Below are positions 28,844 through 38,280 of a DNA stretch of 64,000 nt, one piece after another. The position numbers were made by a program, and so were the translations under genes. The notes beneath the pieces were generated by a model. The model saw nothing but the letters and a program-made list of their open reading frames with translations. It did not search any database and had not been told where the DNA came from. Numbering within the stretch: position 1 is the first letter of the stretch; every line of letters begins with the position of its first letter. Origin of the DNA: Streptomyces sp. H27-H1 (GTDB lineage: Bacteria > Actinomycetota > Actinomycetes > Streptomycetales > Streptomycetaceae); contig NZ_JAPNLJ010000006.1 of assembly GCF_026627445.1 (NCBI RefSeq), forward strand, positions 236,084 to 300,083, in the 5' to 3' direction.

Positions 28844-29751
28844 TCAGCGCGCGAGCAGGCCGCGCGCCGCGAGTTCCGGAGTCACCCCCTCGCCGAACCA
28901 GTACGCCTCCTCCAGGTGCGGGTACCCGGACAGGACGAAGCTCTCGACCCCGAGCGCGTGGTACTCCTCGATCCGGTCCGCCACGTCCCCGTGGCTGCCG
29001 ACCAGGGCGGTACCGGCGCCCCCGCGCACCAGGCCGACGCCGGCCCACGGGTTCGGGGAGATCTCCAGCTTGCCGCGCGAGCGCCGTGCAGGGCCAACAT
29101 CCGCTGCTGGCCGACCGACTCGCTCGCACCCAGCGCCGCCTGCGCCGTGGCGATGGACGCGTCGCCCCGGTCCCCGAGCAGCCGGTCCGCCGATGCCCAG
29201 GCCTCCTTCGCCGAATCCCGGGAGATGGTGTGCAGCCGGATGCCGAACCTCACCGTCCGCCCCCGCTCCTCGGCAAGAGAACGGATCCAGTCGATCTTCT
29301 CCTTCACCTCCTGGGGCCGCTCGCCCCACGTGAGGTACACGCCCGAGTGCTCGGCGGCCACCGGACCGGCCGCAGCCGAGGACCCGCCGAAGAAGATCTC
29401 CGGCAGCGGGTCGGGCGGCAGCGCCGTCAGCCCGCCGTCGATCTGGTCGTGCTCGCCGTGGAAGTCGAAGGGCTGCCCGCCCCAGACGCCCCGTACGACC
29501 GAGAGGAACTCGGCGGTGCACGCGTAGCGGAAATCGTGGCCGAGGTGGTCCCCGAACCGCCGCTGCTCCGCCGAGTCGCCGCCCGTCACCACGTTGAGCA
29601 GCAGCCGGCCGCGCGTGATCCGCTGGTACGTCGCCGCCATCTGCGCGGCCAGCGTCGGCGAGATCACTCCCGGCCGGAAGGCCCCCAGGAACGTCAGCCG
29701 CTCTGTGTGCTGCGCGAGCGCGGCGAAACCCAGCCATTCGCCCGCGCCGGG
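28844..29751 (-). pseudogene. SsuD-like LLM flavin-dependent oxidoreductase, 5'-truncated and frameshifted
   Basis: Remnant of an alkanesulfonate-monooxygenase-type luciferase-like enzyme. Conserved blocks are [39 protein letters not shown] and [10 protein letters not shown]. Homology begins abruptly at [16 protein letters not shown], just after an in-frame TGA at 29752-29754, so roughly the first 80-100 residues are missing. Near 29081-29085 a single base appears deleted: QQRMLALHG is followed in another frame by [15 protein letters not shown], continuing to the normal C-terminus with [13 protein letters not shown] and [15 protein letters not shown]. No functional product is expected. Confidence 0.85.
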
Positions 29752-29787
29752 TCAATGGCGTCTCGGCCCCTGGGATCGTGATCCCCC

Positions 29788-29832
29788 CGTCGGGACACGA
29801 TCCGTCGGGACGCGATCCGTCGGGACACGATC
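29788..29832. repeat. Three 15-bp tandem repeats
   Basis: Units CGTCGGGACACGATC, CGTCGGGACGCGATC and CGTCGGGACACGATC follow each other and run into a partial copy that contains the P450 stop codon. The array sits exactly between the P450 gene and the truncated 5' edge of the SsuD-like remnant. Confidence 0.93.
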
Positions 29833-29834
29833 CG

Positions 29835-31196
29835 TCAGGCGCGGTGCGCGCGGAGCGTGGCCAGGACCGGGTCCCTGGGCTGGAGGGTGAGCCCGGGGAG
29901 GACCCTTGCCCGCGCCGGGCCGCTGTCCACGTGGAAGCGCTGGGCCACCACGGCCAGTACGAGGGCGGCCTCGACCAGGGCGAAGCGGGCGCCGAGGCAG
30001 GCGCGGGGGCCGCCGCCGAAGGGGAACCAGGCGTGCTCCGGGATCTGGTGCGGGGCGTCAGCGTCCCACCGCTCGGGGCGGAAGGCCTCCGGCTCCGGGA
30101 ACCAGCGCTCGTCCCGGTGCATCGACCACGGGCTCGTCCACACCGACAGGCCGGCCGGGACCGGGCGGCCGCCCAGCGTGGCACCCTCCTGCGCCACCGC
30201 GGAGATCAGCCAGATCGGCGGGTAGATCCGCAGCGCTTCCTTGACCACCTGCTGGGTCCAGGGCAGCCGCGCGTAGTCCTCGTAGGCCGGCAGCCGGCCG
30301 CCGAGTACCCGCTCCAGCTCCTCCGTCAGCCGCTCGCGCGCCTCCGGCGCCCCCGAGAGGAGTTGCCAGGCCCAGGTCAGAGTGGTCGACGTGGTCTCGT
30401 GGCCGCCGATGTACAGGGTGATCGCCTCGTCCCGCAGCTCCGTGCGCGACAGCGGCCCGCCGTCCTCGTCGCGGGCGGCGAGGAGCCTGGCGAGCAGGTC
30501 GTCCCGCTCCTCGCGGGCCGCCGAGGCCGCCTCGTGCTCCTGGATGACGTGCTCGATCTCGCGGTCGAGGACGGCCACCGCCGCCCGCATCCGGCGGCGG
30601 CCCGGCGTCCGCACCCATGGCGGCAGGAACAGGGTCACCCCGCGGAATTCGGCGCCGAGTTCCCGCTGCGCCGTGGCCATGGCGGCGCTGATGGGAGCCT
30701 CCCGGCCGGCGGCGTCGCTGCCGAACAGGGTCCGGACCGCGATCCGTTGGGTGAGCCCGGCCATCTCCCGGTGCACGTCGATCCGGGTGTTCTCGGTCCA
30801 GCCGGAGACCAGCGCGTCGGCGCACTCCACCATCGTGGCCGCGTACGAGCGCACTTGGCGCGGCCGCACCGAGGGCTGGACCAGTGCCCGCTTGCGCCGC
30901 CAGTCCTCGCCGGTGGCCACGACCACCCCGTTACCGAGCAACTGGCGGAAGGCCCAGCCCAGTTCGGTCGGGCTGAAGGTGGACTCCACGGCGCCGAGCA
31001 GCTCACCGGCGTGCTCGGGCCTCGAGACCAGTACGTTGCGCTGCGGGCCGAGCGACCAGGGCACCCAGTCCCCGTACTCGTCGCGCAGCGACTCGAAGAA
31101 GGCCAGCGGATCGCGGGCGAAGGCGGGGAGGTTCCCCACCAGGGGCCAGCGGCGCGGTCCGCGCTCGGAGCCGGAGGGCAGCAGGGTGGCGGTCAC
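29835..31196 (-). CDS. Cytochrome P450
   Basis: A 453-residue soluble P450 monooxygenase. The I-helix oxygen-activation motif is [11 protein letters not shown], the K-helix ExxR is EALR, the PERF-like segment is FRPERW, and the heme loop [15 protein letters not shown] contains the thiolate ligand C400. The sequence style ([25 protein letters not shown] start, HAWFPFGGG) is close to fatty-acid/terpene-type actinobacterial P450s. It needs a ferredoxin and reductase; none is adjacent. GTG 31196 is the start. Substrate unknown. Confidence 0.94.
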   Translation of the reverse strand: MTATLLPSGSERGPRRWPLVGNLPAFARDPLAFFESLRDEYGDWVPWSLGPQRNVLVSRPEHAGELLGAVESTFSPTELGWAFRQLLGNGVVVATGEDWRRKRALVQPSVRPRQVRSYAATMVECADALVSGWTENTRIDVHREMAGLTQRIAVRTLFGSDAAGREAPISAAMATAQRELGAEFRGVTLFLPPWVRTPGRRRMRAAVAVLDREIEHVIQEHEAASAAREERDDLLARLLAARDEDGGPLSRTELRDEAITLYIGGHETTSTTLTWAWQLLSGAPEARERLTEELERVLGGRLPAYEDYARLPWTQQVVKEALRIYPPIWLISAVAQEGATLGGRPVPAGLSVWTSPWSMHRDERWFPEPEAFRPERWDADAPHQIPEHAWFPFGGGPRACLGARFALVEAALVLAVVAQRFHVDSGPARARVLPGLTLQPRDPVLATLRAHRA

Positions 31197-31289
31197 CCGG
31201 GCATGGTGACAGCGCCGCCTCCAGGACGCCAGAGTATCGGGGAAGCCGGAGCGCCCGAAAGCCGGGAGCCCCCGCGGCGCCCGAGCGGC

Positions 31290-31967
31290 TCAGACCGCCC
31301 CGGCCGCCGTGAGCCAGCTGTAGGCGCTCTCCGCACTGAACTCCCGCTGCCCGGAGGGGAAGAGGAGCCCGGCCGAGGCGAAGGCCGGGTCGTCGGCGGT
31401 GGCCGCCACGTACGGCACGGCCACGCACCGCATGCCCGCCGCGTGCGCGGCGCGTGCGCCCGGCGCCGCGTCCTCGACGACCACGCAGTCGGCGGGGTCC
31501 GTGCCCAGTCGGCGCGCCGCTTCCAGGAACACGTCCGGGGCGGGCTTGCCCTGCGCCACCTCTTCGGCGGAGACCACCGTGGTCAGCAGTGTGTCCAGCC
31601 CGGTGCCCGCCAGGACCGCGTCGATCGCCTCGCGCGAGGAGCCCGAGGCCACCGCCATCGGGACGCCCTCGGAGTGCAGCCGCTCCACGAACTCGCGCAT
31701 CTCGGGGTAGGCCTCGGTGTGGGTCCGCGCGAGCTCCAGGTAGGCGGTGTTCTGTTCGGAGAGCAGCTGCTCGACCGGCGCCGGGATCCCGTACTCGTCC
31801 CGGAGGATCTCCAGGGTTTCCAGGGTGCCGATCCCGATGTACCGGGAGTGCTGCTCCCACGTGAAATCGGGGACCCCGTGCCGCTCCAGGGTGCGCCGCC
31901 CCGACTCGTAGTAGTTCGGCTCGCTGTCCACGAGGGTGCCGTCGAGATCGAATATGACGGAGATCAT
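31290..31967 (-). CDS. HAD-superfamily phosphatase
   Basis: A 225-residue HAD subfamily IA hydrolase. The nucleophile/general-acid motif is FDLDGTLVDSE (D7, D9), motif II is VASGSS, motif III Lys is in GKPAPDVFLEAA and motif IV is VVVEDAAPG. The cap domain lies between residues ~15 and 80. It resembles phosphoglycolate/beta-phosphoglucomutase-type enzymes acting on small phosphorylated metabolites. Start ATG 31967 has only a weak upstream ribosome binding site. Confidence 0.92.
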   Translation of the reverse strand: MISVIFDLDGTLVDSEPNYYESGRRTLERHGVPDFTWEQHSRYIGIGTLETLEILRDEYGIPAPVEQLLSEQNTAYLELARTHTEAYPEMREFVERLHSEGVPMAVASGSSREAIDAVLAGTGLDTLLTTVVSAEEVAQGKPAPDVFLEAARRLGTDPADCVVVEDAAPGARAAHAAGMRCVAVPYVAATADDPAFASAGLLFPSGQREFSAESAYSWLTAAGAV

Positions 31968-32020
31968 CCGTTGTGCCCGCCCTTGCCGGTGCCGGTCTTG
32001 TGTCTGTCCCGACCATCTTG

Positions 32021-32500
32021 TCAGGATTTGCGGGCTGCCCGTCCCACCGATTCGACCAGCGGCAGGAGCCGGTGCGACACCCGCTCGCGCAGGGCGACCT
32101 CGGTCCGGGTGCGCACCACGCCGGGCAGCTGGATCAGCCGCTGGATGACGTCCTCCAGATGCGCGTTGTCCCGCGCGGCCACCCGGGTCAGCAGGTCCCC
32201 GCCGCCGGTGATGGAGAAGGCCTCGATGATCTCCGGCACCGCGGCCAGCGCGTCGCCGACCTCGTCCAGGTGCCCCTGGGTGACCTCGATGTGCACGAAG
32301 GCCAGGACGGGGTGCCCGAGTGCGGCGGGGGAGAGCGCCGGCCCGGTCCCGGTGATCACCCCGGTGCGCTCCAGCCGGTCGATCCGGGCCTGGAGGGTGC
32401 CGCGTGCGACGCCGAGGATCCGGGCGTACTCCCGGACGCTGGTGCGCGGCTGCTCGATCAGCAGGCGCAGGATCCGTGTGTCGAGCTCGTCCACCGCCAT
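32021..32500 (-). CDS. Lrp/AsnC-family transcriptional regulator
   Basis: A 159-residue regulator with an N-terminal helix-turn-helix (DELDTRILRLLIEQPRTSVREYARILGV...TLQARIDRLERTGVI) and a C-terminal RAM/ligand domain (AFVHIEV, GGGDLLTRVAARDNAHLEDVI). It likely responds to an amino acid and regulates nearby or distant catabolic genes. It overlaps the end of the open frame of the upstream DUF1295 gene by 43 bp, an overlap that disappears if that gene's suspected frameshift is corrected. Confidence 0.92.
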   Translation of the reverse strand: MAVDELDTRILRLLIEQPRTSVREYARILGVARGTLQARIDRLERTGVITGTGPALSPAALGHPVLAFVHIEVTQGHLDEVGDALAAVPEIIEAFSITGGGDLLTRVAARDNAHLEDVIQRLIQLPGVVRTRTEVALRERVSHRLLPLVESVGRAARKS

Positions 32501-33309
32501 ACCGCGACTCTACCAATGCGACCCCGGTCAAACCCCCTGTGACCTGCGCGGGCGCCGTGGCGGCGGGGCAGGAACCCGCTGGTGCGGGCCCGGTTCGCGG
32601 CGTAGCCGGGGCGGTCCGCCATGTGCCGCTCCAGCAGCCGCTTTCCGCTGCCGCCGATCAGCAGGTACGACATCACGAGCGGGGAGACCACCGAGACCGC
32701 CACCGCTCCGGCGGAGGTCCAGGCGGTCAGCGACAGCCCCCACCACACGCAGAAGTCGCCGAAGTAGTTCGGGTGCCGGGTCCAGGACCACAGGCCCCGG
32801 TCCATGGTCCGTCCCCGGTTCGCCGGATCGGCCTTGAACCGGGCCAGCTGGTGGTCGCCCACCGTTTCGAAGAGCAGCCCGCACAGCCACAGCGCCACGC
32901 CCGCCGCGGCCAGGACGCCGGGGCGCCCGGTCGCGTACGCCGCCGCCTGTACGGGCAGCGAGACCAGCCAGACCAGGGCCGCCTGGAGCAGGTGGATCAT
33001 GCGCAGCCCGTACAGGTTCCGGTTGCCCGGAGCCCTGGCGAGCATCCGCTCGTAGCGCGGGTCCTCACCGTGGCCCCGGCCGCGCCACGCGATGTGCCCG
33101 GCCAGCCGCAGCCCCCACACCACCGTCAGGAGGGCCGGCAGCGGGTTCCGGCCGCCCGACATCGCGTACGTGGCCACCGCGACGGCGGCGAACCCAAGGC
33201 CCCACGCCACGTCCACCACGCGGTGCAGGCCCAGGCGCGCCCCGACGGCGAAGGCGGCCCTTCGGAGCGGAAGGGGGTCTTGGATGTGCCGTACGGGGGA
33301 ATCCCGCAT
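32458..33309 (-). CDS. DUF1295 / steroid-reductase-like membrane protein, possibly truncated and frameshifted at the C-terminus
   Basis: A 283-residue multi-helix membrane protein of the DUF1295 family. Diagnostic segments are HRVVDVAWGLGFA, the GLRLAGHIAWRGRGHGEDPRY region, FETVGDHQLARFK and WSWTRHPNYFGDFCVWWG. The usual first membrane helix is missing: the protein starts MRDSPVRHIQDPLPLRRAAFAVG. At the C-terminus the normal ending RTSGFLPR changes to an Arg/Gly tail that runs into the Lrp gene; adding one base near 32559 would give a short PRRPRRSQGV ending with a stop at 32528. DUF1295 genes often accompany photolyase/light-response clusters, as here. Confidence 0.8.
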   Translation of the reverse strand: MRDSPVRHIQDPLPLRRAAFAVGARLGLHRVVDVAWGLGFAAVAVATYAMSGGRNPLPALLTVVWGLRLAGHIAWRGRGHGEDPRYERMLARAPGNRNLYGLRMIHLLQAALVWLVSLPVQAAAYATGRPGVLAAAGVALWLCGLLFETVGDHQLARFKADPANRGRTMDRGLWSWTRHPNYFGDFCVWWGLSLTAWTSAGAVAVSVVSPLVMSYLLIGGSGKRLLERHMADRPGYAANRARTSGFLPRRHGARAGHRGFDRGRIGRVAVWRWTSSTHGSCAC

Positions 33310-33386
33310 CCGATCCGGCGCGCCGCGGGGAAGCGGATGAGGGGGGCAGAGGTAACGAAGGACGGAGCCGAAGAGCGGAGAAAGCC

Positions 33387-34883
33387 ATGACGGGCCAGAA
33401 CTGCCTGGTCACCGGGGCCACCGGATACATCGGCGGACGCCTCGTGCCCGAACTCCTGGATGCCGGGCACCGGGTCCGCTGCCTGGCCCGCACCCCCGAA
33501 AAACTGCGCGACCACTCCTGGGCCGGACGCGCCGAGATCGTCCGGGGCGACGTCACCGACCCCTCGTCCCTCGACGGGGCGATGACCGGCATCGACGTCG
33601 CCTACTACCTCGTGCACTCCCTCGGAACCGGATCCGGCTTCGAGGAACGCGACCGGGCCGCCGCCAGGGCATTCGCGGACGAGGCCCGCGCCGCGGGCGT
33701 GCGCCGCATCGTCTACCTCGGCGGCCTCACCCCCACGGACATGCCCGTCCGCGCCCTCTCACCGCACCTGCGCTCCCGCGCCGAAGTCGGAGAGATCTTC
33801 CTCGCCTCATCCGTTCCCGCGACCGTGCTGCGCGCCGCCGTCGTCATCGGGTCCGGGTCGGCCTCCTTCGAGATGCTGCGCTACCTGACCGAACGGCTGC
33901 CCGTCATGGTCACCCCCAGCTGGGTCGGCACCCGCTGCCAGCCCATCGCCGTCCGCGACGTCCTGCGCTACCTCGTCGGCAGCGCCGACATGCCGCCCGA
34001 GGTGAACCGGGCCTTCGACATCGGCGGGCCCGACGTGCTCACGTACGAGGAGATGATGCGCCGCTACGCCGTCGTCGCCGGGCTGCCCGCCCGCCTGATC
34101 CTGCGGGTCCCGATGCTCACCCCGAGGCTGTCCAGCCACTGGATCGGCCTGGTCACCCCCGTGCCGAGGGCGCTGGCCCGGCCGCTCGCCGAGTCCCTGC
34201 GGCACGAGGTGGTCTGCGCGGACCACGACATCGCCGGGTACGTTCCGGACCCGCCGGGCGCGCCCATCCCCTTCGACGAGGCCCTCGCGCTGGCCCTGCG
34301 GCGGATCCGCGAGGCCCGGGTGACGACCCGCTGGTCCTCGGCCTCCCTGCCGGGCGCCCCGAGCGACCCGCTGCCCACCGACCCCGACTGGGCGGGCGGC
34401 AGCCTCTACACCGACGAGCGGGAGCTGGCCCTCGAAGCCCGGCCCGAAGCGCTGTGGCGGGTGGTGGAGGGGATCGGCGGGGAGAACGGCTGGTACTCCT
34501 TCCCGCTGGCCTGGGCCGTACGGGGCTGGCTGGACCGGCTCGTCGGCGGAGTCGGCATCCGGCGCGGCCGCCGGGACGCGGCACGGCTGCGGGTGGGGGA
34601 CTCCCTGGACTTCTGGCGGGTGGAGGAGATCGTGCCGGGCCGGCTGCTGCGGCTGCGCGCGGAGATGCGGCTGCCGGGGCTGGCCTGGCTGGAACTGCAC
34701 TCCGACCCGCCCGCTCCGGGGGAGTCCGGATCCTGCTACCGCCAGCGGGCGCTGTTCCATCCGCGCGGCCTGCTCGGCCACATGTACTGGTGGAGCGTGT
34801 CACCGTTCCACGCCGTCGTCTTCGGCGGCATGGCACGCAACATCGCCCGCGCGGCGGAGCGCGCCCAGGAAGGTGCGGAGTAG
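33387..34883 (+). CDS. NAD(P)-binding SDR protein with DUF2867 domain
   Basis: A 498-residue protein. The N-terminal ~300 residues form an atypical SDR/NmrA-like Rossmann domain (CLVTGATGYIGGRLVPELL, DVAYYLVHSLG, VYLGGLTPTD). The C-terminal ~170 residues match DUF2867, a polyketide-cyclase-like fold, with ENGWYSFPLAWAVRGWLDRLVGG and YRQRALFHPRGLLGHMYWWSVSPFH. The dual-domain architecture is recurrent in photolyase-linked clusters. It is divergent from DUF1295 and upstream of phr on the same strand. Its reaction is unknown. Confidence 0.88.
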   Translation: MTGQNCLVTGATGYIGGRLVPELLDAGHRVRCLARTPEKLRDHSWAGRAEIVRGDVTDPSSLDGAMTGIDVAYYLVHSLGTGSGFEERDRAAARAFADEARAAGVRRIVYLGGLTPTDMPVRALSPHLRSRAEVGEIFLASSVPATVLRAAVVIGSGSASFEMLRYLTERLPVMVTPSWVGTRCQPIAVRDVLRYLVGSADMPPEVNRAFDIGGPDVLTYEEMMRRYAVVAGLPARLILRVPMLTPRLSSHWIGLVTPVPRALARPLAESLRHEVVCADHDIAGYVPDPPGAPIPFDEALALALRRIREARVTTRWSSASLPGAPSDPLPTDPDWAGGSLYTDERELALEARPEALWRVVEGIGGENGWYSFPLAWAVRGWLDRLVGGVGIRRGRRDAARLRVGDSLDFWRVEEIVPGRLLRLRAEMRLPGLAWLELHSDPPAPGESGSCYRQRALFHPRGLLGHMYWWSVSPFHAVVFGGMARNIARAAERAQEGAE

Positions 34884-35276
<393 letters not shown>

Positions 35277-36656
35277 ATGAACGTCGCGGTGGTCCTCTAC
35301 ACCTCCGACCTCCGGCTGCACGACCACCCGCCGCTGAGGGCCGCCCTGTCCTCCTCCGAGCAGGTGGTGCCGCTCTTCGTGCGCGACCCGGGGGTCGCCG
35401 CCCCGCCCAACCGGCTCGCCTTCCTCGCCGACTGCCTCGCCGGCCTCGATGCCGGGCTGCGCTCCCGCGGCGGCCGTCTGGTCGTACGGTCCGGCGACCC
35501 GGTCGCCGAGACCATGGCCCTCGTACGGGAGGCCGACGCCGACGAGGTGCACATGGCGGCCGGAGTCAGCGCCTACGCCCACGCCCGTGAGGAGCGGCTG
35601 CGGGACGCCCTCGAAGCCGAGGGCCGGTGGTTCCACGTCCACGACGCCGTGATCACCGCGGTTGCCCCCGGGGCCGCCGTGCCGGCCGGGTCCGACCACT
35701 ACGCCGTCTTCACCCCCTACCACCGCCGCTGGTCGGAGCAGCCCCTGCGCGCCGCCGCCCCCGCCCCCCGCGCCGTCCCGGTGCCCGACGCGATCCGCTC
35801 CGAGCCCCTGCCCGAGCGCGCCGCCGTCACCGGCACCTCGCCGGGCCTCGCCCCCGGCGGGGAGCCCGAGGCGCGCCGGCTGCTGGCCCGATGGCTGCGC
35901 TCCGGCATCGACCGCTACCCCGAGACCCACGACGACCTGGCCGGCGACGCCACCTCCCGGCTCTCCCCGCACCTGCACTTCGGCACGCTCTCGCCCGTCG
36001 AGGCCGTCCACCGCGCCCGCGCGGCCGGCGGCCCCGGCGCGGAGGCCTTCGTACGGCAGCTGTGCTGGCGCGACTTCCACCACCAGGTGCTCGCGGCCAG
36101 GCCCGGGGCCGCCGCCGCGGACTACCGGGACCGGGGTGACCGCTGGCGCACCGGCCCCGATGCCGAGGAGGAGATCCGGGCCTGGAAGGAGGGCCGCACC
36201 GGCTACCCGGTGGTCGACGCGGCCATGCGCCAACTCGCCCACGAGGGCTGGATGCACAACCGCGGCCGACTGCTGGCCGCGAGCTTCCTCACCAAGACCC
36301 TGTACGTCGACTGGCGCGTCGGCGCCCGCCACTTCATGGACCTCCTGGTCGACGGGGACCTCGCCAACAACCAGCTCAACTGGCAGTGGGCGGCGGGCAC
36401 GGGCACCGACACCCGCCCCAACCGCGTCCTCAACCCGGTTCGTCAGGGCCTGCGTTACGACCCCGAAGGCGCCTACGTCCACCGCTGGGTCCCCGAGCTG
36501 GCCGGACTCCCAGCGCCGCGCGTGCACGAGCCCTGGCGACTCCTCGGGCTGGAACGGGCCCGCTACGACTACCCCGACCCGGTGGTCGGACTCGCCGACG
36601 GCCTCGACCGCTTCCGCACCGGCCGGGGTACGGGGACGGGGCCGGGGCCCGAGTGA
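35277..36656 (+). CDS. phr: Deoxyribodipyrimidine photolyase
   Basis: A 459-residue class I CPD photolyase that repairs UV-induced cyclobutane pyrimidine dimers using reduced FAD and blue light. The N-terminal antenna domain begins VVLYTSDLRLHDHPPL. The FAD-binding domain shows TSRLSPHLHFGTLSP, LCWRDFHHQVL, YPVVDAAMRQLAHEGWMHNRGRL, and the DGDLANNQLNWQWAAGTGTD region with the flavin-contacting Asn and Trp residues. ATG 35277 follows GCGGAGCG. Its stop overlaps the GTG start of the MerR regulator gene, suggesting translational coupling. Confidence 0.95.
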   Translation: MNVAVVLYTSDLRLHDHPPLRAALSSSEQVVPLFVRDPGVAAPPNRLAFLADCLAGLDAGLRSRGGRLVVRSGDPVAETMALVREADADEVHMAAGVSAYAHAREERLRDALEAEGRWFHVHDAVITAVAPGAAVPAGSDHYAVFTPYHRRWSEQPLRAAAPAPRAVPVPDAIRSEPLPERAAVTGTSPGLAPGGEPEARRLLARWLRSGIDRYPETHDDLAGDATSRLSPHLHFGTLSPVEAVHRARAAGGPGAEAFVRQLCWRDFHHQVLAARPGAAAADYRDRGDRWRTGPDAEEEIRAWKEGRTGYPVVDAAMRQLAHEGWMHNRGRLLAASFLTKTLYVDWRVGARHFMDLLVDGDLANNQLNWQWAAGTGTDTRPNRVLNPVRQGLRYDPEGAYVHRWVPELAGLPAPRVHEPWRLLGLERARYDYPDPVVGLADGLDRFRTGRGTGTGPGPE

Positions 36657-37692
36657 GCGCCCGCCGGTCCGCCGCGCCGTACGGTGGAGAGGCGGAGCCC
36701 GAAAGCCCGCAGCCCCCGCCCGTCGCGCTCGGAACCGGCGCCGTCGCCCGGCGCCTCGGCGTCTCGCCGACCACGCTGCGCTCCTGGGAACGCCGCTACG
36801 CCATCGGCCCGGCCCGCCGCGACGAGGGCCGGCACCGGCGCTGGACCCCCGGGGACATCGCCCGCCTGGAACTGATGTGCCGCCTCACCGCCCAGGGCGC
36901 GCCGCCGTCCGAGGCGGCGCGGGTCGCCCGGGACGCGGCCCCGGACACCCCCTCCGTCGCTCCTCCCGCCGCCGCACATCCGGGCGGGCCCCGCGCGCTG
37001 CCCCTGGGGGACGTCCGCCCGGAGTGCAGGGGGCTCGCGCGGGCCGCCGTACGGCTGGACGCGCCGGCCGTGGAGGACCAGCTGGCGGCGGCGCTGGCCG
37101 AGCTGGGCGCGGTCACCGCGTGGGAGGAGGTCATCGCGCCGACCCTGCACGCGGTGGGGCGCAAGTGGGCCTCGGTCGGGGAGCGGTACGTGGAGGTCGA
37201 GCACCTCCTGTCCTGGTACGTCTCCGCCGCTCTGCACCGGATCAGGCCCGCCCCGGAGCCGCGCAAGGCCCCGCCCGTACTGCTGGCATGCGCACCCGGG
37301 GAGCAGCACAGCCTGCCGATGGAGGCGCTGGCCGCCGCCCTCGGCGAACGGGCCCTGCCGGTAAGGATGTTCGGTGCGGCCCTGCCCTGAGTGAGGCCGT
37401 CCGGCGCACGGGCCCGCGGGCCGTCGTCCTGTGGGCGCAGTCCCGTACGACCGCGGACACCTCGCTCGCCAGGGCGGTGGCGGGCATCGAGTGGGGGCCG
37501 CGCGGGGCCCGCGGCCACTCGGCCCTGTTGCTCGCGGGACCCGGCTGGGGCGGCGCGGCCACGGCCCCGCCCGCCCGCGCCGAGCGGCTGTTCGGGCTCC
37601 GGTCGGGGCTGGCCGTCATCGAATCGGTTGTGGCACCGCGGGCTCCAGGGACCGTCGCAGGACGTGCAGAGCCCGCCGCATATGGCTCTTGA
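36653..37692 (+). pseudogene. MerR-type regulator with B12-binding domain (CarH/LitR-like), frameshifted
   Basis: From GTG 36653 (overlapping the phr stop) the frame encodes a MerR helix-turn-helix (GAVARRLGVSPTTLRSWERRYAI, HRRW), a four-helix region with a W172-x10-E183-H184 motif close to the W-x9-EH photoreceptor motif, and APGEQHSLP with H219 at the position of the cobalamin-ligating His. The frame stops at 37390 (VRMFGAALP). One missing base there would join it to SEAVRRTGPRAVVLWAQSR and LLLAGPGWGG, the rest of the Rossmann B12 domain, ending by 37692. As given, the product is a 245-residue truncated protein. Function as an AdoCbl light sensor is inferred from family. Confidence 0.75.
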
Positions 37693-38179
37693 CGGTCCCG
37701 AGCGGCAGACCGGTGTGCTCCGCGATCTGCGACTGGGTCAGGTCGGCGTAGAAGGCGAGCCGCATCACCCGCTGCTGCGCAGACGGCAGTCGGGCCAACT
37801 CGCCCAGCAGCAGCACCCGTTCCACGGCCCGCTCCGGTCCCGGCTCCGGCTCCGGACGGGCCCGGGCGCAGACGCGCGCGGCGGCCTCCACCACCCGGGC
37901 CCGCCGGGTGCGTGCCTCCAGGGCGTCGGCCACCTTGTGCCGGGTGATGCCGGTCAGCCAGGCCCCGAGGCCGCCCGGCCCGGGCCGGTACCCGCCGCGG
38001 CCCCGCCACGCGGCGAGGAAGACCTGCTGGGTCACGTCCTCGGCCTCCCGTTCGTCCCCCAGAGAACGGCCGGCGAGCGCGTGCACCAGCGGCCGCCAGC
38101 GCCGGTAGACCGCCGCCATGCACTCTTCGTCGCCCGCCGTGAACCCCGCCGCCAGACGGGTGTCGCCTTGCTCTTCCAT
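37616..38179 (-). CDS. ECF-type RNA polymerase sigma factor
   Basis: A 187-residue sigma-70 family protein with region 2 (LVHALAGRSLGDEREAEDVTQQVFLAAWR) and region 4 (LPSAQQRVMRLAFYADLTQSQIAEHTGLPLGTVKSHMRRAL). ATG 38179 is chosen; an upstream TTG at 38221 is possible. No anti-sigma gene is adjacent. It converges on the B12-type MerR gene and overlaps its corrected 3' end by about 77 bp. In S. coelicolor a B12-type MerR (LitR) works with an ECF sigma (LitS) on light-inducible genes, so a similar role is plausible. Confidence 0.9.
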   Translation of the reverse strand: MEEQGDTRLAAGFTAGDEECMAAVYRRWRPLVHALAGRSLGDEREAEDVTQQVFLAAWRGRGGYRPGPGGLGAWLTGITRHKVADALEARTRRARVVEAAARVCARARPEPEPGPERAVERVLLLGELARLPSAQQRVMRLAFYADLTQSQIAEHTGLPLGTVKSHMRRALHVLRRSLEPAVPQPIR

Positions 38180-38280
38180 GCCCCGAGCCTCGCGAGCGCG
38201 GCAGCGCCGACCAACTTGCACCGCTTGCGCATCGATTTCCCGTCCGGCGCCCCGGCGGCGCAGGGACTAGGGTCCGGAGG

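Noticed and set aside
29835..31196. P450 plus flavin enzymes as a natural-product cluster
   Set aside because: No core biosynthetic enzyme (PKS, NRPS, terpene cyclase, RiPP precursor) is present, and the luciferase-like neighbour is a remnant.
29778..32837. A 1019-codon plus-strand open frame
   Set aside because: It lies antisense to the P450, HAD and Lrp genes and has no recognisable domain; it is a shadow frame.
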